A stretch of DNA of 64,000 nucleotides from contig NZ_RSEC01000053.1 in the NCBI RefSeq assembly GCF_003937945.1, positions 1 to 64,000 of the forward strand. The letters are read 5' to 3'. The notes under the pieces are model-generated. The model did no database searches. It was not told the origin of the DNA and saw only the letters and a program-made list of their open reading frames with translations. Positions 35,099 to 43,076 of this stretch are shown here, piece after piece. Position numbers and translations under genes: made by a program. Each line of letters starts with the position of its first letter. Position 1 is the stretch's first letter. The DNA comes from Amycolatopsis eburnea. GTDB lineage: Bacteria > Actinomycetota > Actinomycetes > Mycobacteriales > Pseudonocardiaceae.

Positions 35099-35283
35099 CG
35101 GCGGCCTCCCGAGTCCCCGATCCGGCGGTCGTTCCCGCTGCGCTCGGCGCGGGCGCACTCCTCTTCGTAGCGCCGTGCCCACGCCTGGATGTACCGGTTG
35201 AACAGGCGGGCGAACACGGCCCCGTCGTCGCCGTCCACGGCGAAGTGCACCTCGACGTTGTGGAAAGTCACGTTCCTGGGCAC
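35095..35283 (-). CDS. small eCIS protein, 62 residues
   Basis: A 62-residue protein between tube 2 and the LysM adaptor. The start is GTG at 35283 with GGAGAA 6 bases upstream; it overlaps the LysM gene by 4 bases. An N-terminal beta part (VTFHNVEVHFAVDGDDGAVF) is followed by an amphipathic helix (ARLFNRYIQAWARRYEEECA) and a polar tail. Small proteins of this sort often occupy this place in contractile clusters, as tube-tape or initiator components, but I cannot name the family. Its beta N-terminus is short of full conservation evidence. Confidence 0.7.
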   Translation of the reverse strand: MPRNVTFHNVEVHFAVDGDDGAVFARLFNRYIQAWARRYEEECARAERSGNDRRIGDSGGRR

Positions 35284-35294
35284 GGTTTCTTCTC

Positions 35295-35795
35295 CTAGAG
35301 CACGGCCGTCAGGCCCTCGTGGGCGATTTCCAGGGACTCGATCGCGACCGCGTTCTGCTCGGCGTGCAGGTCCGGCCCGGTCCACTTGGCGGCGAGGCCG
35401 CCGTGGAAGAGCCACGACTTCGCGGGCAGCCCCGCCTCGTCGAGCATGATCAGGGCGCCGTCGCGGCGGGCCCCCAGCGAGTCGTGCAGGCCGGTTTCGT
35501 ACCAGGACCACAGCAGGCGGTCGCGGACCACGCCGCGCTTGAGCGTGATCGGGTTCCACGAGTGGCGCAGCGGGAGCTTGTGCACCGCGTCGTTGCGCCC
35601 GCCTTCGGGGTAGCTGACCACCTCCAGCTGCGCGCCCAGCCCGGTGACCTCCTGGAAGGCACCGGCGGCGACCACCTGCAGCAGCAGGGCCTGCGCCGGC
35701 GGCAGGTAGACGTCCGCCGCGGAGAGCGTCACGAGGAAGCGGAACTTGGGCAGCGGCTCGTTGAGCGCGAGCAGCTGGTCCACCGGGGTCGTCAC
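35295..35795 (-). CDS. tube protein, second copy (gp19/Hcp-like)
   Basis: A 166-residue inner tube protein of the T4 gp19-like family. Signature parts are FRFLVTLSA, FQEVTGLGAQLEVVSYPEG, KLPLRHSWNPITLKRGVVRD and WLFHGGLAAKWTGPDLHAEQ, with AVAIESLEIAHEGL near the end. It starts at GTG 35795, overlapping the sheath 2 stop (GTGA). It carries a longer loop (DVYLPPAQALLLQVVAAGAF) than tube 1. eCIS loci often encode two or more tube proteins: one builds the shaft and others form the first rings at the baseplate (Afp1/Afp5-like). This one is next to the baseplate genes. Confidence 0.9.
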   Translation of the reverse strand: MTTPVDQLLALNEPLPKFRFLVTLSAADVYLPPAQALLLQVVAAGAFQEVTGLGAQLEVVSYPEGGRNDAVHKLPLRHSWNPITLKRGVVRDRLLWSWYETGLHDSLGARRDGALIMLDEAGLPAKSWLFHGGLAAKWTGPDLHAEQNAVAIESLEIAHEGLTAVL

Positions 35796-37267
35796 TGCTC
35801 GATCACCTCCAGACCGCGGTCCTGGCCCAGCACGAGCCGCAGCGCGATGAACTCCATGGGCACGGCCGGCGCGACTTCGACCTCGCACACGACCTGCCCG
35901 GGGTCCTGCTCGGGCGGGTTGTTGCTTTCGTCGCACACGACGCGGAAGGCGTCTTCCGGCCGGCTGCCGGCGAGCGCGCCGGTGCGGAACGCCTCCAGCA
36001 GCACCGACGTGATCGCGCGGACCAGCGCCAGCCGCAGCTCCGCCGAGTTCACCTCGAACACCAGCGGCGCGGCGGCCCGCCGGATGGCCCGCACCAGCAG
36101 GTGCAGCAGCCGGCGGTGGGCGACGTACACCCGGCGCGGGTCGGGCGAAAGCGTCCGCCCGCCCCACACCACGAGGCCGCGGCCCCGCAGGCACCGCACC
36201 AGGTCGACGCCCGCGTCGAACAGCCGCACCTGCTGCGCTTCCGGGTACTCGACCTCGATGTCGACCGCGTCGAGCAGCGTGGCGTTGGCCGGGGTGTGGG
36301 CGGCACCCCGCTCGGCGTCGAGCCGGGCCACCAGCCCGGCGACGTGCCCGGACGCCGGCACGGTCCGCAGCCCGTCCGGGGACGGCGCCCGCAGCGGCGG
36401 GTGGTACACCGCCACCGCGGCGAGCAGCACCTCGTCGCCGAGACCCGCCAGCGCCCGGGTCCACTCGGCCACCTCGTCCACTGTGGACACATCCGGTGGC
36501 ACGTCCAGCAGCACCAGCCGGTCCAGCAGCGGCGCCACCACCCGGAGCAGCTCCAGCACCAGGTCGGTGTGGTCGGTGCCGGTCAGGTCGGCGCCGAGGT
36601 CCGGGAGGGCCACCAGCGCCGGCTCCGGCAGGTCGGCCTGCGCCGCCACCGCGTCGGCGTAGTCGTTGCGCCGCGGCGGGCTGTCCGTGCCGCCGGTGAG
36701 CGTGAGGTCCCAGGCCAGCGAGAGCGGTGCCCCCGCGGGGATCGGGCTCGCCGGCCCGTCCGGGCGCAGCGGCACCACCCGGATCAGCCGGGACGCGGTG
36801 AGCCGGCCGGCGACCTCGCCGGGCGCCATGCCCGCGAAGGTTTCCGGCGGCTCGCCGGGCACGAGCACCCGCACGGTGACCGCCGGCGGGCCCGCGACGC
36901 TGCTCGCCGAGTACCGCACGGCGACCCGGCCGCCGTTCGCCCACGCACCGGGACTCGCGGCCACCACGCGGAAGTCGTCCGTCCACTGTGCACCGGCGGG
37001 TGCGGCGGGCCCGGAGACCCGCAGCACCCACGCCGCCCGGCCCTGGTTTTCGAAGAACCCGCGCAGCGCGTACGGCGTCGCCGACGTGCCGTCGGGCGGG
37101 CCGAACGCGCCCACGACGTCGTTCCAGCTCTCGACGCGCACGGGCACGCCGACCGGGCCGCGCCGGGTGCGGCCGAGGAAGACGGCCACGTCCGTGCGCA
37201 GCGGCTCGTCGCCGGCAGCCGCTCGCTCGAAGGTCAGGGAAACGCCGGGAAGCGCCGCGCTGGTCAT
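35792..37267 (-). CDS. sheath protein, second copy
   Basis: A 491-residue phage-sheath-like protein. The N-terminus begins LPGVSLTFERAAAGDEPLRT, followed by VAVFLGRTRRGPVGVPVRV. The C-terminal sheath core is evident: YVAHRRLLHLLVRAIRR, FRTGALAGSRPEDAFRVVCD, and the closing strand VEVAPAVPMEFIALRLVLGQ. It is 263 residues shorter than sheath 1 mainly because the central domain is smaller. It overlaps tube 2 by 4 bases. Two or three sheath paralogs per cluster are usual in eCIS (Afp2-4-like); the smaller often forms the rings near the baseplate. Confidence 0.9.
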   Translation of the reverse strand: MTSAALPGVSLTFERAAAGDEPLRTDVAVFLGRTRRGPVGVPVRVESWNDVVGAFGPPDGTSATPYALRGFFENQGRAAWVLRVSGPAAPAGAQWTDDFRVVAASPGAWANGGRVAVRYSASSVAGPPAVTVRVLVPGEPPETFAGMAPGEVAGRLTASRLIRVVPLRPDGPASPIPAGAPLSLAWDLTLTGGTDSPPRRNDYADAVAAQADLPEPALVALPDLGADLTGTDHTDLVLELLRVVAPLLDRLVLLDVPPDVSTVDEVAEWTRALAGLGDEVLLAAVAVYHPPLRAPSPDGLRTVPASGHVAGLVARLDAERGAAHTPANATLLDAVDIEVEYPEAQQVRLFDAGVDLVRCLRGRGLVVWGGRTLSPDPRRVYVAHRRLLHLLVRAIRRAAAPLVFEVNSAELRLALVRAITSVLLEAFRTGALAGSRPEDAFRVVCDESNNPPEQDPGQVVCEVEVAPAVPMEFIALRLVLGQDRGLEVIEQ

Positions 37268-37277
37268 CGCTGCCCGC

Positions 37278-37736
37278 TCACGCGTCGATCACGAATTCCT
37301 CGACGGCCAGCACGAGCGTCTCCATGGCGATCTCGTTCTTGGTCGCGTTGAACGACGGTCCGGTGTACTTCGTCGGCCAGCCCCGGTTGAAGTTCCAGCG
37401 CATGACCTCCTGGCGGTTCTCGTCCAGCATCACGATCGAGCCGGACGTGCGCCGCACCCGGCCGTCGAGCGCCTCCTTCACCCAGTTCCAGAACCCGACG
37501 TGGCCGGTGACCCCGCGCTTGAACGTCAGCGCGCTCGGGAACTTCTTGAGGCCCACGAGCTTGCGGACCGTGATGTCCTCGCTGCCGGTGCGGTACTCGA
37601 TCACCGGCAGTTCCACGTCCAGCCCGCTGGCTTCGGTGAACGACCCGCTCACCGCGACGCCGTCGTCGCTGACGTTGGTCACGATGACCAGGAAGTTGTA
37701 CGCGGCGTACGGATCGTCGCGCGTCACAGGTGGCAT
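37278..37736 (-). CDS. tube protein, first copy (gp19-like)
   Basis: A 152-residue inner tube protein, likely the main shaft subunit because it sits next to the larger sheath. Segments such as DPYAAYNFLVIVTNVSDDGV, FTEASGLDVELPVIEYRTGS, LKKFPSALTFKRGVTG and TKYTGPSFNATKNEIAMETL are typical. Stacked hexamers of such proteins make the rigid tube. It starts at ATG 37736, 19 bases after the sheath 1 stop. Confidence 0.93.
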   Translation of the reverse strand: MPPVTRDDPYAAYNFLVIVTNVSDDGVAVSGSFTEASGLDVELPVIEYRTGSEDITVRKLVGLKKFPSALTFKRGVTGHVGFWNWVKEALDGRVRRTSGSIVMLDENRQEVMRWNFNRGWPTKYTGPSFNATKNEIAMETLVLAVEEFVIDA

Positions 37737-37755
37737 GTCCGTTGCCTTTCAGTGG

Positions 37756-40020
37756 TCAGACGAGCTGGGGCTCGCGGGTCTTCTGCTGGATCCGGAAGAT
37801 CACGAACTCCGCCGGGAACACCGGCGCCACCCCGATCACGCAGATGAGCCTGCCGTTCGCGATGTCGTCGTCGGTCATCGTGGAGCGGTCGCACTGGACG
37901 AAGAAGGCCTCGTCCGCGGTGGTGCCGGCGAGCGCGCCGCTGCGCCAGACAGTGGTCAGGAAGTTCGCGATCGTCTGCCGCACCAGCGCCCACAGCGATT
38001 CGTCGTTCGGCTCGAACACGACCCACTGCGTGCCCTCGTCGATCGACTCCTCGAGGAAGAGGAAGAGCCGGCGCACGTTGACGTACTTCCACGACGTGTC
38101 CGACGACAGCGTGCGCGCGCCCCACACCCGCTGGCCCAGGTTGGGGAAGAACCGCAACGCGTTGATCCCCTTGGGGTTCAGCAGGTCCTGGTGCCGCTTG
38201 GTGACGTCCTGCGCGATGCCGCCGGGCGACCGGATGCCGCGGATGACCGCGTTGGCCGGCGCCTTGTGCACGCCCCGCTCGACGTCGGTGCGGGCGTAGA
38301 TGCCGATGACGTGCCCCGACGGCGGCACCTCGACGAACTTGCCGGTGGACGGGTCGTTGACGACCAGCCACGGGTAGTACAGCGCGGCGTACTTGGTGTC
38401 GAAGGGTTCGCGGAACTCCTGGATGCCCTCGATGTCGAGGCCGTCGCGCGGGTCGAGGACGGCGAACCGGTCCTTGAGCTGCTCGCAGTGCGTCACCAGC
38501 GCCGATTCGACGGTGCCCGCCCACACGCCGGGCACCGCGCAGATCGCGACCTCGTCGATGTCCTCCAGCGCCACGATGCCGGTGCGCTTGCCGCTCCCGC
38601 CGTCCGTGCCGACGAAGTCCCCGACGTCGAGGCCCCCGAAGGCGTCGTCGCCGTCGTCGGCGAGGCTGAGCCACGAGCCGGTGGCGGGCGTCGGGAACTC
38701 GGCGGGGTCGGTGCTCAGGTCCAGCGCGGTCGCCCGCACCAGCCGCGACTGGCTCGCCAGCGTGCCGGTCACGGTGCCGGGCGCGTCGCCGACCAGGCGC
38801 AGGTTGCGGAACGTCTCGGTCACCGAGCCGCCGCCGGGGTCCGTGAACCGCGTGTCCACTGTGGACTCGACCAGCTGGAGCCGGGCGGTCTCGAAGACCT
38901 GCGCGGGGGTGTCGGCGTCGAACGTGACGACGTCGTCCGGCTCGATCGCGACGACGTTCAGGGTGCTCAGCCGGTCACCGGTGTCGAGCTGCGCGGCCGC
39001 GCCCTCGTACAGCCGGCTCGAACCGCTGATCCGCAGCTTCGGGCCGGCGCCCGCGTTGGCCAGGCGGACCCGGCGCACGGTGAGACCGGGCTTCCACAGC
39101 GCGTGCGTGGGACTGTCGGGGAAGGTGAGCGTCACCTTCCCCGCTTCCGGCTGCGCCACGGTGACCTGGAAGCGCCGCTCGTTGATCAGGACCCAGACGT
39201 CGTCCGGCAGGTCGTCGGGGTCCAGGCCGGGCACCGCGTTCACCACGATGGACGTCGCGTCGGCGGCGGCTTCGGCGGCGAGCGCGGTGACGAACAGCGG
39301 CCCCTCGTTCGGGTCGGGCAGCACCGGCAGGGAGGCGCTCACCGACGGCGTGATCCGCACCTGCACGGCCTTTCCCCAGGAACCGGGGCTCGACGCGGAG
39401 AACCGCAGGCTCGGCGTGGCCGCGCGCGGGGCCTTCTGCACGTAGTCGCCGCGGGCCGCCTTGACCTCCGCCGCCAGCCCGGTGCCGAGCGTGACCCGCC
39501 CCTTGCCGGCGTCGTACGCGGTGATCGTCACGGTGCCGATCTCGACGTTGTCGCTGCCGCGGAAGACCTTGACCTCGTCCGCGCCGGTGAAGCCGACCAG
39601 GTGGGCCAGCTCCAGCACCTTCGCCCCGGCCGCGGCGTCCCGGGTGATCGCGCTGACCAGGCCGGTGCCGAACGTGCCGGACGCGGCCTGCGCGGTGGCG
39701 CTGGCGACCCGCTTGACGTAGAGGCGCTGGCCGCCGTTGTCGAAGAACCCCTTGACCGCCAGCGGGAACAGCCACCAGCGGCCACCCTCCGTCGGGTCTT
39801 CCGCCCAGGCGTCCCGGATCGCCGGGTCCGGCTCGGGCAGGAACCCGCCGAAGGTCGTCCGGAACTCCAGGAAGTTCGTCACCAGCTTGGGCTTCCCGTC
39901 GGTCGGGCCGCGCTGGGTGACCCCGACCATGCCCGCCGTGCTGGTGCTCACCCCCGCGATCGGCCGCGGCCCCGCGTCGACCTCCTCGACGTAGACGCCG
40001 GGGCTCAGGTACTCGGGCAT
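37756..40020 (-). CDS. main sheath protein
   Basis: A 754-residue contractile sheath subunit, the largest shell protein of the system. It opens MPEYLSPGVYVEEVDAGPRP, the classical sheath N-terminus, and ends with the sheath core: SDTSWKYVNVRRLFLFLEES, WRSGALAGTTADEAFFVQCD, FPAEFVIFRIQQKTREPQLV. Between them (about 150-450) lies a large beta-rich insertion that would decorate the outside of the sheath. Most eCIS sheaths are shorter (about 350-500), so the insertion is notable. ATG at 40020 has a GGAG-type site upstream; 13 bases separate it from the preceding gene. Confidence 0.93.
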   Translation of the reverse strand: MPEYLSPGVYVEEVDAGPRPIAGVSTSTAGMVGVTQRGPTDGKPKLVTNFLEFRTTFGGFLPEPDPAIRDAWAEDPTEGGRWWLFPLAVKGFFDNGGQRLYVKRVASATAQAASGTFGTGLVSAITRDAAAGAKVLELAHLVGFTGADEVKVFRGSDNVEIGTVTITAYDAGKGRVTLGTGLAAEVKAARGDYVQKAPRAATPSLRFSASSPGSWGKAVQVRITPSVSASLPVLPDPNEGPLFVTALAAEAAADATSIVVNAVPGLDPDDLPDDVWVLINERRFQVTVAQPEAGKVTLTFPDSPTHALWKPGLTVRRVRLANAGAGPKLRISGSSRLYEGAAAQLDTGDRLSTLNVVAIEPDDVVTFDADTPAQVFETARLQLVESTVDTRFTDPGGGSVTETFRNLRLVGDAPGTVTGTLASQSRLVRATALDLSTDPAEFPTPATGSWLSLADDGDDAFGGLDVGDFVGTDGGSGKRTGIVALEDIDEVAICAVPGVWAGTVESALVTHCEQLKDRFAVLDPRDGLDIEGIQEFREPFDTKYAALYYPWLVVNDPSTGKFVEVPPSGHVIGIYARTDVERGVHKAPANAVIRGIRSPGGIAQDVTKRHQDLLNPKGINALRFFPNLGQRVWGARTLSSDTSWKYVNVRRLFLFLEESIDEGTQWVVFEPNDESLWALVRQTIANFLTTVWRSGALAGTTADEAFFVQCDRSTMTDDDIANGRLICVIGVAPVFPAEFVIFRIQQKTREPQLV

Positions 40021-40033
40021 GGTTCAGCTCCTT

Positions 40034-40753
40034 CTACTGCTCGACGATCTCGATGACGTGCTTGGTGTTCCGGCCGCTGGGCAGCCGGACGTCCAGCGCG
40101 CCGGTCCGGCCCGGCCGTTCGGTGGCGCTCAGGTGGAAGACCTGCTCGGGCTGCCCGGTGACGAGCTCGCCTTCCCAGCGCAGCGCGAGCCGGAACGCGC
40201 CGGTCGCGCTGGTCAGCGTCCGCTCCTGCCACGCGGCGCCGTCCCTGCTCGTGGTCCCCCGCGCCTCGACCAGCGCGTTGGCCACCGGTACCCCGGCCGC
40301 GCGGACGACGCCGTAGACCGTGCGGACGCCGGGCCCGTACGGGAAGGCCACGCTCGGCAGCAGCCGGACCACGCGCGGCTCGCCCGCCACGGCGGGCGGG
40401 GTGCCGTCGTCGTACGGGTACGCGGTGAACTCGACGCCGGCCAGGCCCGCGTCGAAGTCCTCGCCGTCCGCTGGGTACAGCGGCGCGAACCCGATGGCGC
40501 TGAACCGCACGCGGAACCGCTCGGGCTGCGCGCCCGGGCCGCGGCGCCGGCCGAGCTCCGGGTAGGCGATCACCGCGCTCGGCGTGCGGATCGCCGGGGT
40601 TTCCTGGAGCACCCAGGCGTTCGTGGCCGGGTCGAAGCGCTCCAGCTCGGTGGTCACGTCGGCGGCCCGCGCGCGCTGGGCGAACTCGTCGAACGGCACG
40701 AACCACGCCGGGCTGTGCAGGACCGAGGATTCGAGGGGGAGGAAGCGGGTCAT
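40034..40753 (-). CDS. carboxypeptidase-regulatory-like domain protein
   Basis: A 239-residue protein. The middle and C-terminal part carries a carboxypeptidase regulatory-like (Ig-like beta) domain: VYGVVRAAGVPVANALVEAR, then SATGAFRLALRWEGEL. The first ~110 residues are another beta-rich domain (FRVRFSAIGFAPLYPADGED). It starts inside the DUF4255 gene stop (ATGA overlap) and precedes sheath 1. Proteins like this near the cap gene may cover the particle tip. I see no signal peptide, as expected for intracellular assembly. Confidence 0.75.
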   Translation of the reverse strand: MTRFLPLESSVLHSPAWFVPFDEFAQRARAADVTTELERFDPATNAWVLQETPAIRTPSAVIAYPELGRRRGPGAQPERFRVRFSAIGFAPLYPADGEDFDAGLAGVEFTAYPYDDGTPPAVAGEPRVVRLLPSVAFPYGPGVRTVYGVVRAAGVPVANALVEARGTTSRDGAAWQERTLTSATGAFRLALRWEGELVTGQPEQVFHLSATERPGRTGALDVRLPSGRNTKHVIEIVEQ

Positions 40754-41322
40754 GGCACCGGTGTCCCGTTGATCGTGCGGCTGCGGACCAGCCGCAGCTC
40801 GGAAACGTCGAGCGAGTCGAGGTTGACGACCCGGACCTCGTAGTTGAGGGACAGCCGGTAGGGCTTCTGGATCGCGTACCAGATCCACGACTTCTGATCG
40901 AGCGTCAGCGGCGTCAGCGTGAACTGCAGCGCCTCCGTGGTGCCGGCCAGGCTGCCGGTCAGCTCCTCGCCGGTCCAGATCGCGTCGTCGTAGAAGACCT
41001 GGAGCGCGCGGCCGATCATCTGGTGCTGGGTGGCCTGGCTGCCGCCCCACGGCGTGATCAGGTACCGCAGCAGCAACGCCATCGGCGGCTTGCGGCTCGT
41101 CGGCGCGGCCGGCGGCAGCGCCCGCACCGGCGGCCGGTTGCGCGAGGTGGGGTCCTCGGCGATCTCGTACAGGAAGACCGTGAGCGTGGCCCGGCTCGGC
41201 CGGTCCTCGAGGTCGCTCAGCACGGCCGTCGGCGGATCGTTCGGATCGAGCCCGCGCAACGCCTCGGTGAGCCGGTCGACGATGATCGTCGACACGTCGG
41301 CGACGACGCCGAAATCGCCCAT
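40750..41322 (-). CDS. DUF4255 (Pvc16/Afp16-N-like) tube-terminator/cap protein
   Basis: A 190-residue DUF4255 protein, the first gene of the operon. Typical parts are ADVSTIIVDRLTEALRGLDP, LTVFLYEIAEDPTSRNRPP and PPMALLLRYLITPWGGSQAT. The Afp16/Pvc16 family ends the tube and sheath distal to the baseplate. The start at 41322 has GGGAGG 6 bases upstream; an in-frame codon further upstream would add a low-complexity leader. The divergent BTAD regulator and a small gene lie just beyond, so the operon promoter should fall in 41323-41478. Confidence 0.92.
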   Translation of the reverse strand: MGDFGVVADVSTIIVDRLTEALRGLDPNDPPTAVLSDLEDRPSRATLTVFLYEIAEDPTSRNRPPVRALPPAAPTSRKPPMALLLRYLITPWGGSQATQHQMIGRALQVFYDDAIWTGEELTGSLAGTTEALQFTLTPLTLDQKSWIWYAIQKPYRLSLNYEVRVVNLDSLDVSELRLVRSRTINGTPVP

Positions 41323-41478
41323 GCCAGTCCTCCCCTGTGCGGTGCCGCGGCAGCATCGCAGGGGTGGCGTGGCCGGGCCGCGACCCGCGCGTCGCCCGAG
41401 CGTCACGACGGCGTTCCCGGTGCGGCCGTTGACGCGGCGGCGACGCCGTGGTGACAGGCCTGCGCGCATCCTGCGTCG

Positions 41479-41685
41479 GTGGAGGTCCCCGAGGAACGGT
41501 CCGGCAGCATGGTCCTGCGTGCGTGGCTGGAAGGCGGCGAGCCCGGCGCCCTGCGGGTCCGCATCCTCTCCACGGTCGGCACCGACGAGGCCAGACCCGT
41601 CGCGGTGACGTCCCGGGAAGCGGTGCACGCGGCCGTGCAGAGCTGGCTGGACGAGCTGGGAGCAGGCCCGATGACGTTTTCGTGA
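41479..41685 (+). CDS. small hypothetical protein, 68 residues
   Basis: A 68-residue protein in the divergent region between the injection-system operon and the regulator. The core VLRAWLEGGEPGALRVRILS and a C-terminal helix (VHAAVQSWLDELG) resemble small actinobacterial proteins of unknown function that fold as a beta-alpha unit. It begins at GTG 41479, or at ATG 41509, which is nearer to the conserved core; neither has an ideal ribosome binding site. A role with the injection system is not shown. Confidence 0.55.
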   Translation: MEVPEERSGSMVLRAWLEGGEPGALRVRILSTVGTDEARPVAVTSREAVHAAVQSWLDELGAGPMTFS

Positions 41686-41797
41686 CGCCCCGTTGACGCC
41701 GCATCGACGATAATTCCCCGTAACGTTTCACCTGCGGGTCGCGAATTGCCCCACGGTGGGGTCGATCCGATCGGTGCGGGCGTAGGTTGGGGAACCG

Positions 41798-42523
41798 ATG
41801 CGCATTGAAGCAACACAGATCGTGACACTGCGGCTGCTCAAGGGGTTCACGCTGCTGGTGGGAGACGACCCGGTCGTGCTGTCCTACAGCGCGCAGCGGC
41901 TGCTCGCCTTCCTCGCGCTGCAGGACCGCCCGCGGACGCGGACGTACGTGGCGAGAACGCTGTGGCCGGAGGCGACGACGCCCCGCGCCAACGCGAACCT
42001 GCGCTCGTCGCTGTGGCGCGCGTCCCGCACCGGGCACCGCGTGATCGACGCGTCCACGCAGGAAATGGCGCTGGCGGGCAACATCAGCGTCGACATCCAC
42101 GACGCGGTCGCCCGCGCGCACTGCCTGCTCGACAAGACGTGCGGCTGCGACGACATCCTGACCCGCCAGACCCGCGACGAGCTGTCGGCCGACCTGCTGC
42201 CCGAATGGTCGGACAACGAGTGGGTGCTGATCGAGCAGGAGCAGTACCACCAGCTGCGGCTCTACGCCTTGGAAGCCATGGCCAAGCGCCTCACCACGGC
42301 GGGCCGCCACGGCGAGGCGGTGGCGGCCGGACTGGCCGCGGTGCGCGCGGAGCCGTTGCGCGAGAGCGCCCACCGCGTCCTCATCGACGCGCACCTCGCG
42401 GCCGGCAACCGGGCGGCGGCGCAGCACCAGTACGAGCAGTGCCGCTGCACGCTGCTCGAGGAACTGGGACTCGAGCCGTCCGATACGCTCCGCGACCTCC
42501 TGCCCCATCTGAGCGCGCATTAG
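41798..42523 (+). CDS. BTAD-type transcriptional regulator next to the eCIS operon
   Basis: A 241-residue regulator with the OmpR-like winged helix followed by a bacterial transcriptional activation (BTAD) domain, as in SARP proteins. The first part reads LRLLKGFTLLVGDDPVVLSY, SAQRLLAFLALQDRPRTRTYV and RANANLRSSLWRASRT. The BTAD part (about 95-241) holds LRLYALEAMAKRLTTAGRHG, ESAHRVLIDAHLAAGNRAAA and the closing TLLEELGLEPSDTLRDLLPH. Length is close to the short SARP activators. It is transcribed away from the eCIS operon with a 475-base divergent region between the two starts, so it is the natural candidate for its regulator. The start ATG at 41798 follows GGGGAA. Confidence 0.83.
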   Translation: MRIEATQIVTLRLLKGFTLLVGDDPVVLSYSAQRLLAFLALQDRPRTRTYVARTLWPEATTPRANANLRSSLWRASRTGHRVIDASTQEMALAGNISVDIHDAVARAHCLLDKTCGCDDILTRQTRDELSADLLPEWSDNEWVLIEQEQYHQLRLYALEAMAKRLTTAGRHGEAVAAGLAAVRAEPLRESAHRVLIDAHLAAGNRAAAQHQYEQCRCTLLEELGLEPSDTLRDLLPHLSAH

Positions 42524-42713
42524 TTCCGGCACGAAAACAATGGCGCCTGCCCTTTCGGGCAATTCCAGCCATCCGCATTTCCCGATCGGGCGGCCGCGAT
42601 TTCGGCACATTCGGGCGGCCGGCCCGGCGGGATCCGCCGGGCGCGCCTGTCGAGTTGCGGGCCCGCCGTTCGTCATCCTCTATGAGAGGCACCACGACCG
42701 GCTGGAGGAACCC

Positions 42714-43076
42714 GTGCAGTACATGCTCCTGATCTACGACTGCGATCGCCCGGAGCCCGGCGACCCGCGCTTCCCGGAGGCACTCGCCCGGGTGAACGCC
42801 TTCGCCGACGAGTGCCGGCGGCGCGGGGTGTTCGTCGCGGGTCACCCGCTGCAGCGCGAGCACACCGCGACCACGGTCGCCGTGCGCGAGGGCAAGACGC
42901 TGATCACCGACGGCCCCTACCCCGAGACCCACGAGCACCTCGGCGGCGCCTACGTCCTCGACTGCCGCGACCTCGACGAGGCGCTCGAGCTGGCCGCGCT
43001 GTGCCCGATGGCCGCGGACGGCTCGATCGAGGTCCGCCCGATCGCCGGCGTGCCGGGGCTCGACCACCGCGGATGA
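42714..43076 (+). CDS. YCII-related (DGPF-type) protein
   Basis: A 120-residue YCII-like protein, related to dehydrochlorinase-fold enzymes. The signature DGPYPETHEHLGGAYVLDC (near residues 64-82) is the DGPF-type motif. The start is GTG at 42714 with GGAGGAA upstream. Its stop overlaps the ATG of the sigma factor that follows (ATGA). Such proteins are regularly coupled to ECF42-like sigma factors, which they may modulate. The 190 bases before it hold nothing I can identify. Confidence 0.85.
   Translation: MQYMLLIYDCDRPEPGDPRFPEALARVNAFADECRRRGVFVAGHPLQREHTATTVAVREGKTLITDGPYPETHEHLGGAYVLDCRDLDEALELAALCPMAADGSIEVRPIAGVPGLDHRG

Noticed and set aside
17242..41322. A prophage or a type VI secretion system
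   Set aside because: No capsid, portal, terminase, lysis or integrase gene is present, and no TssJ/L/M-type membrane proteins. DUF4255, CIS_TMP and the Cdc48-like ATPase point to an extracellular-type system.
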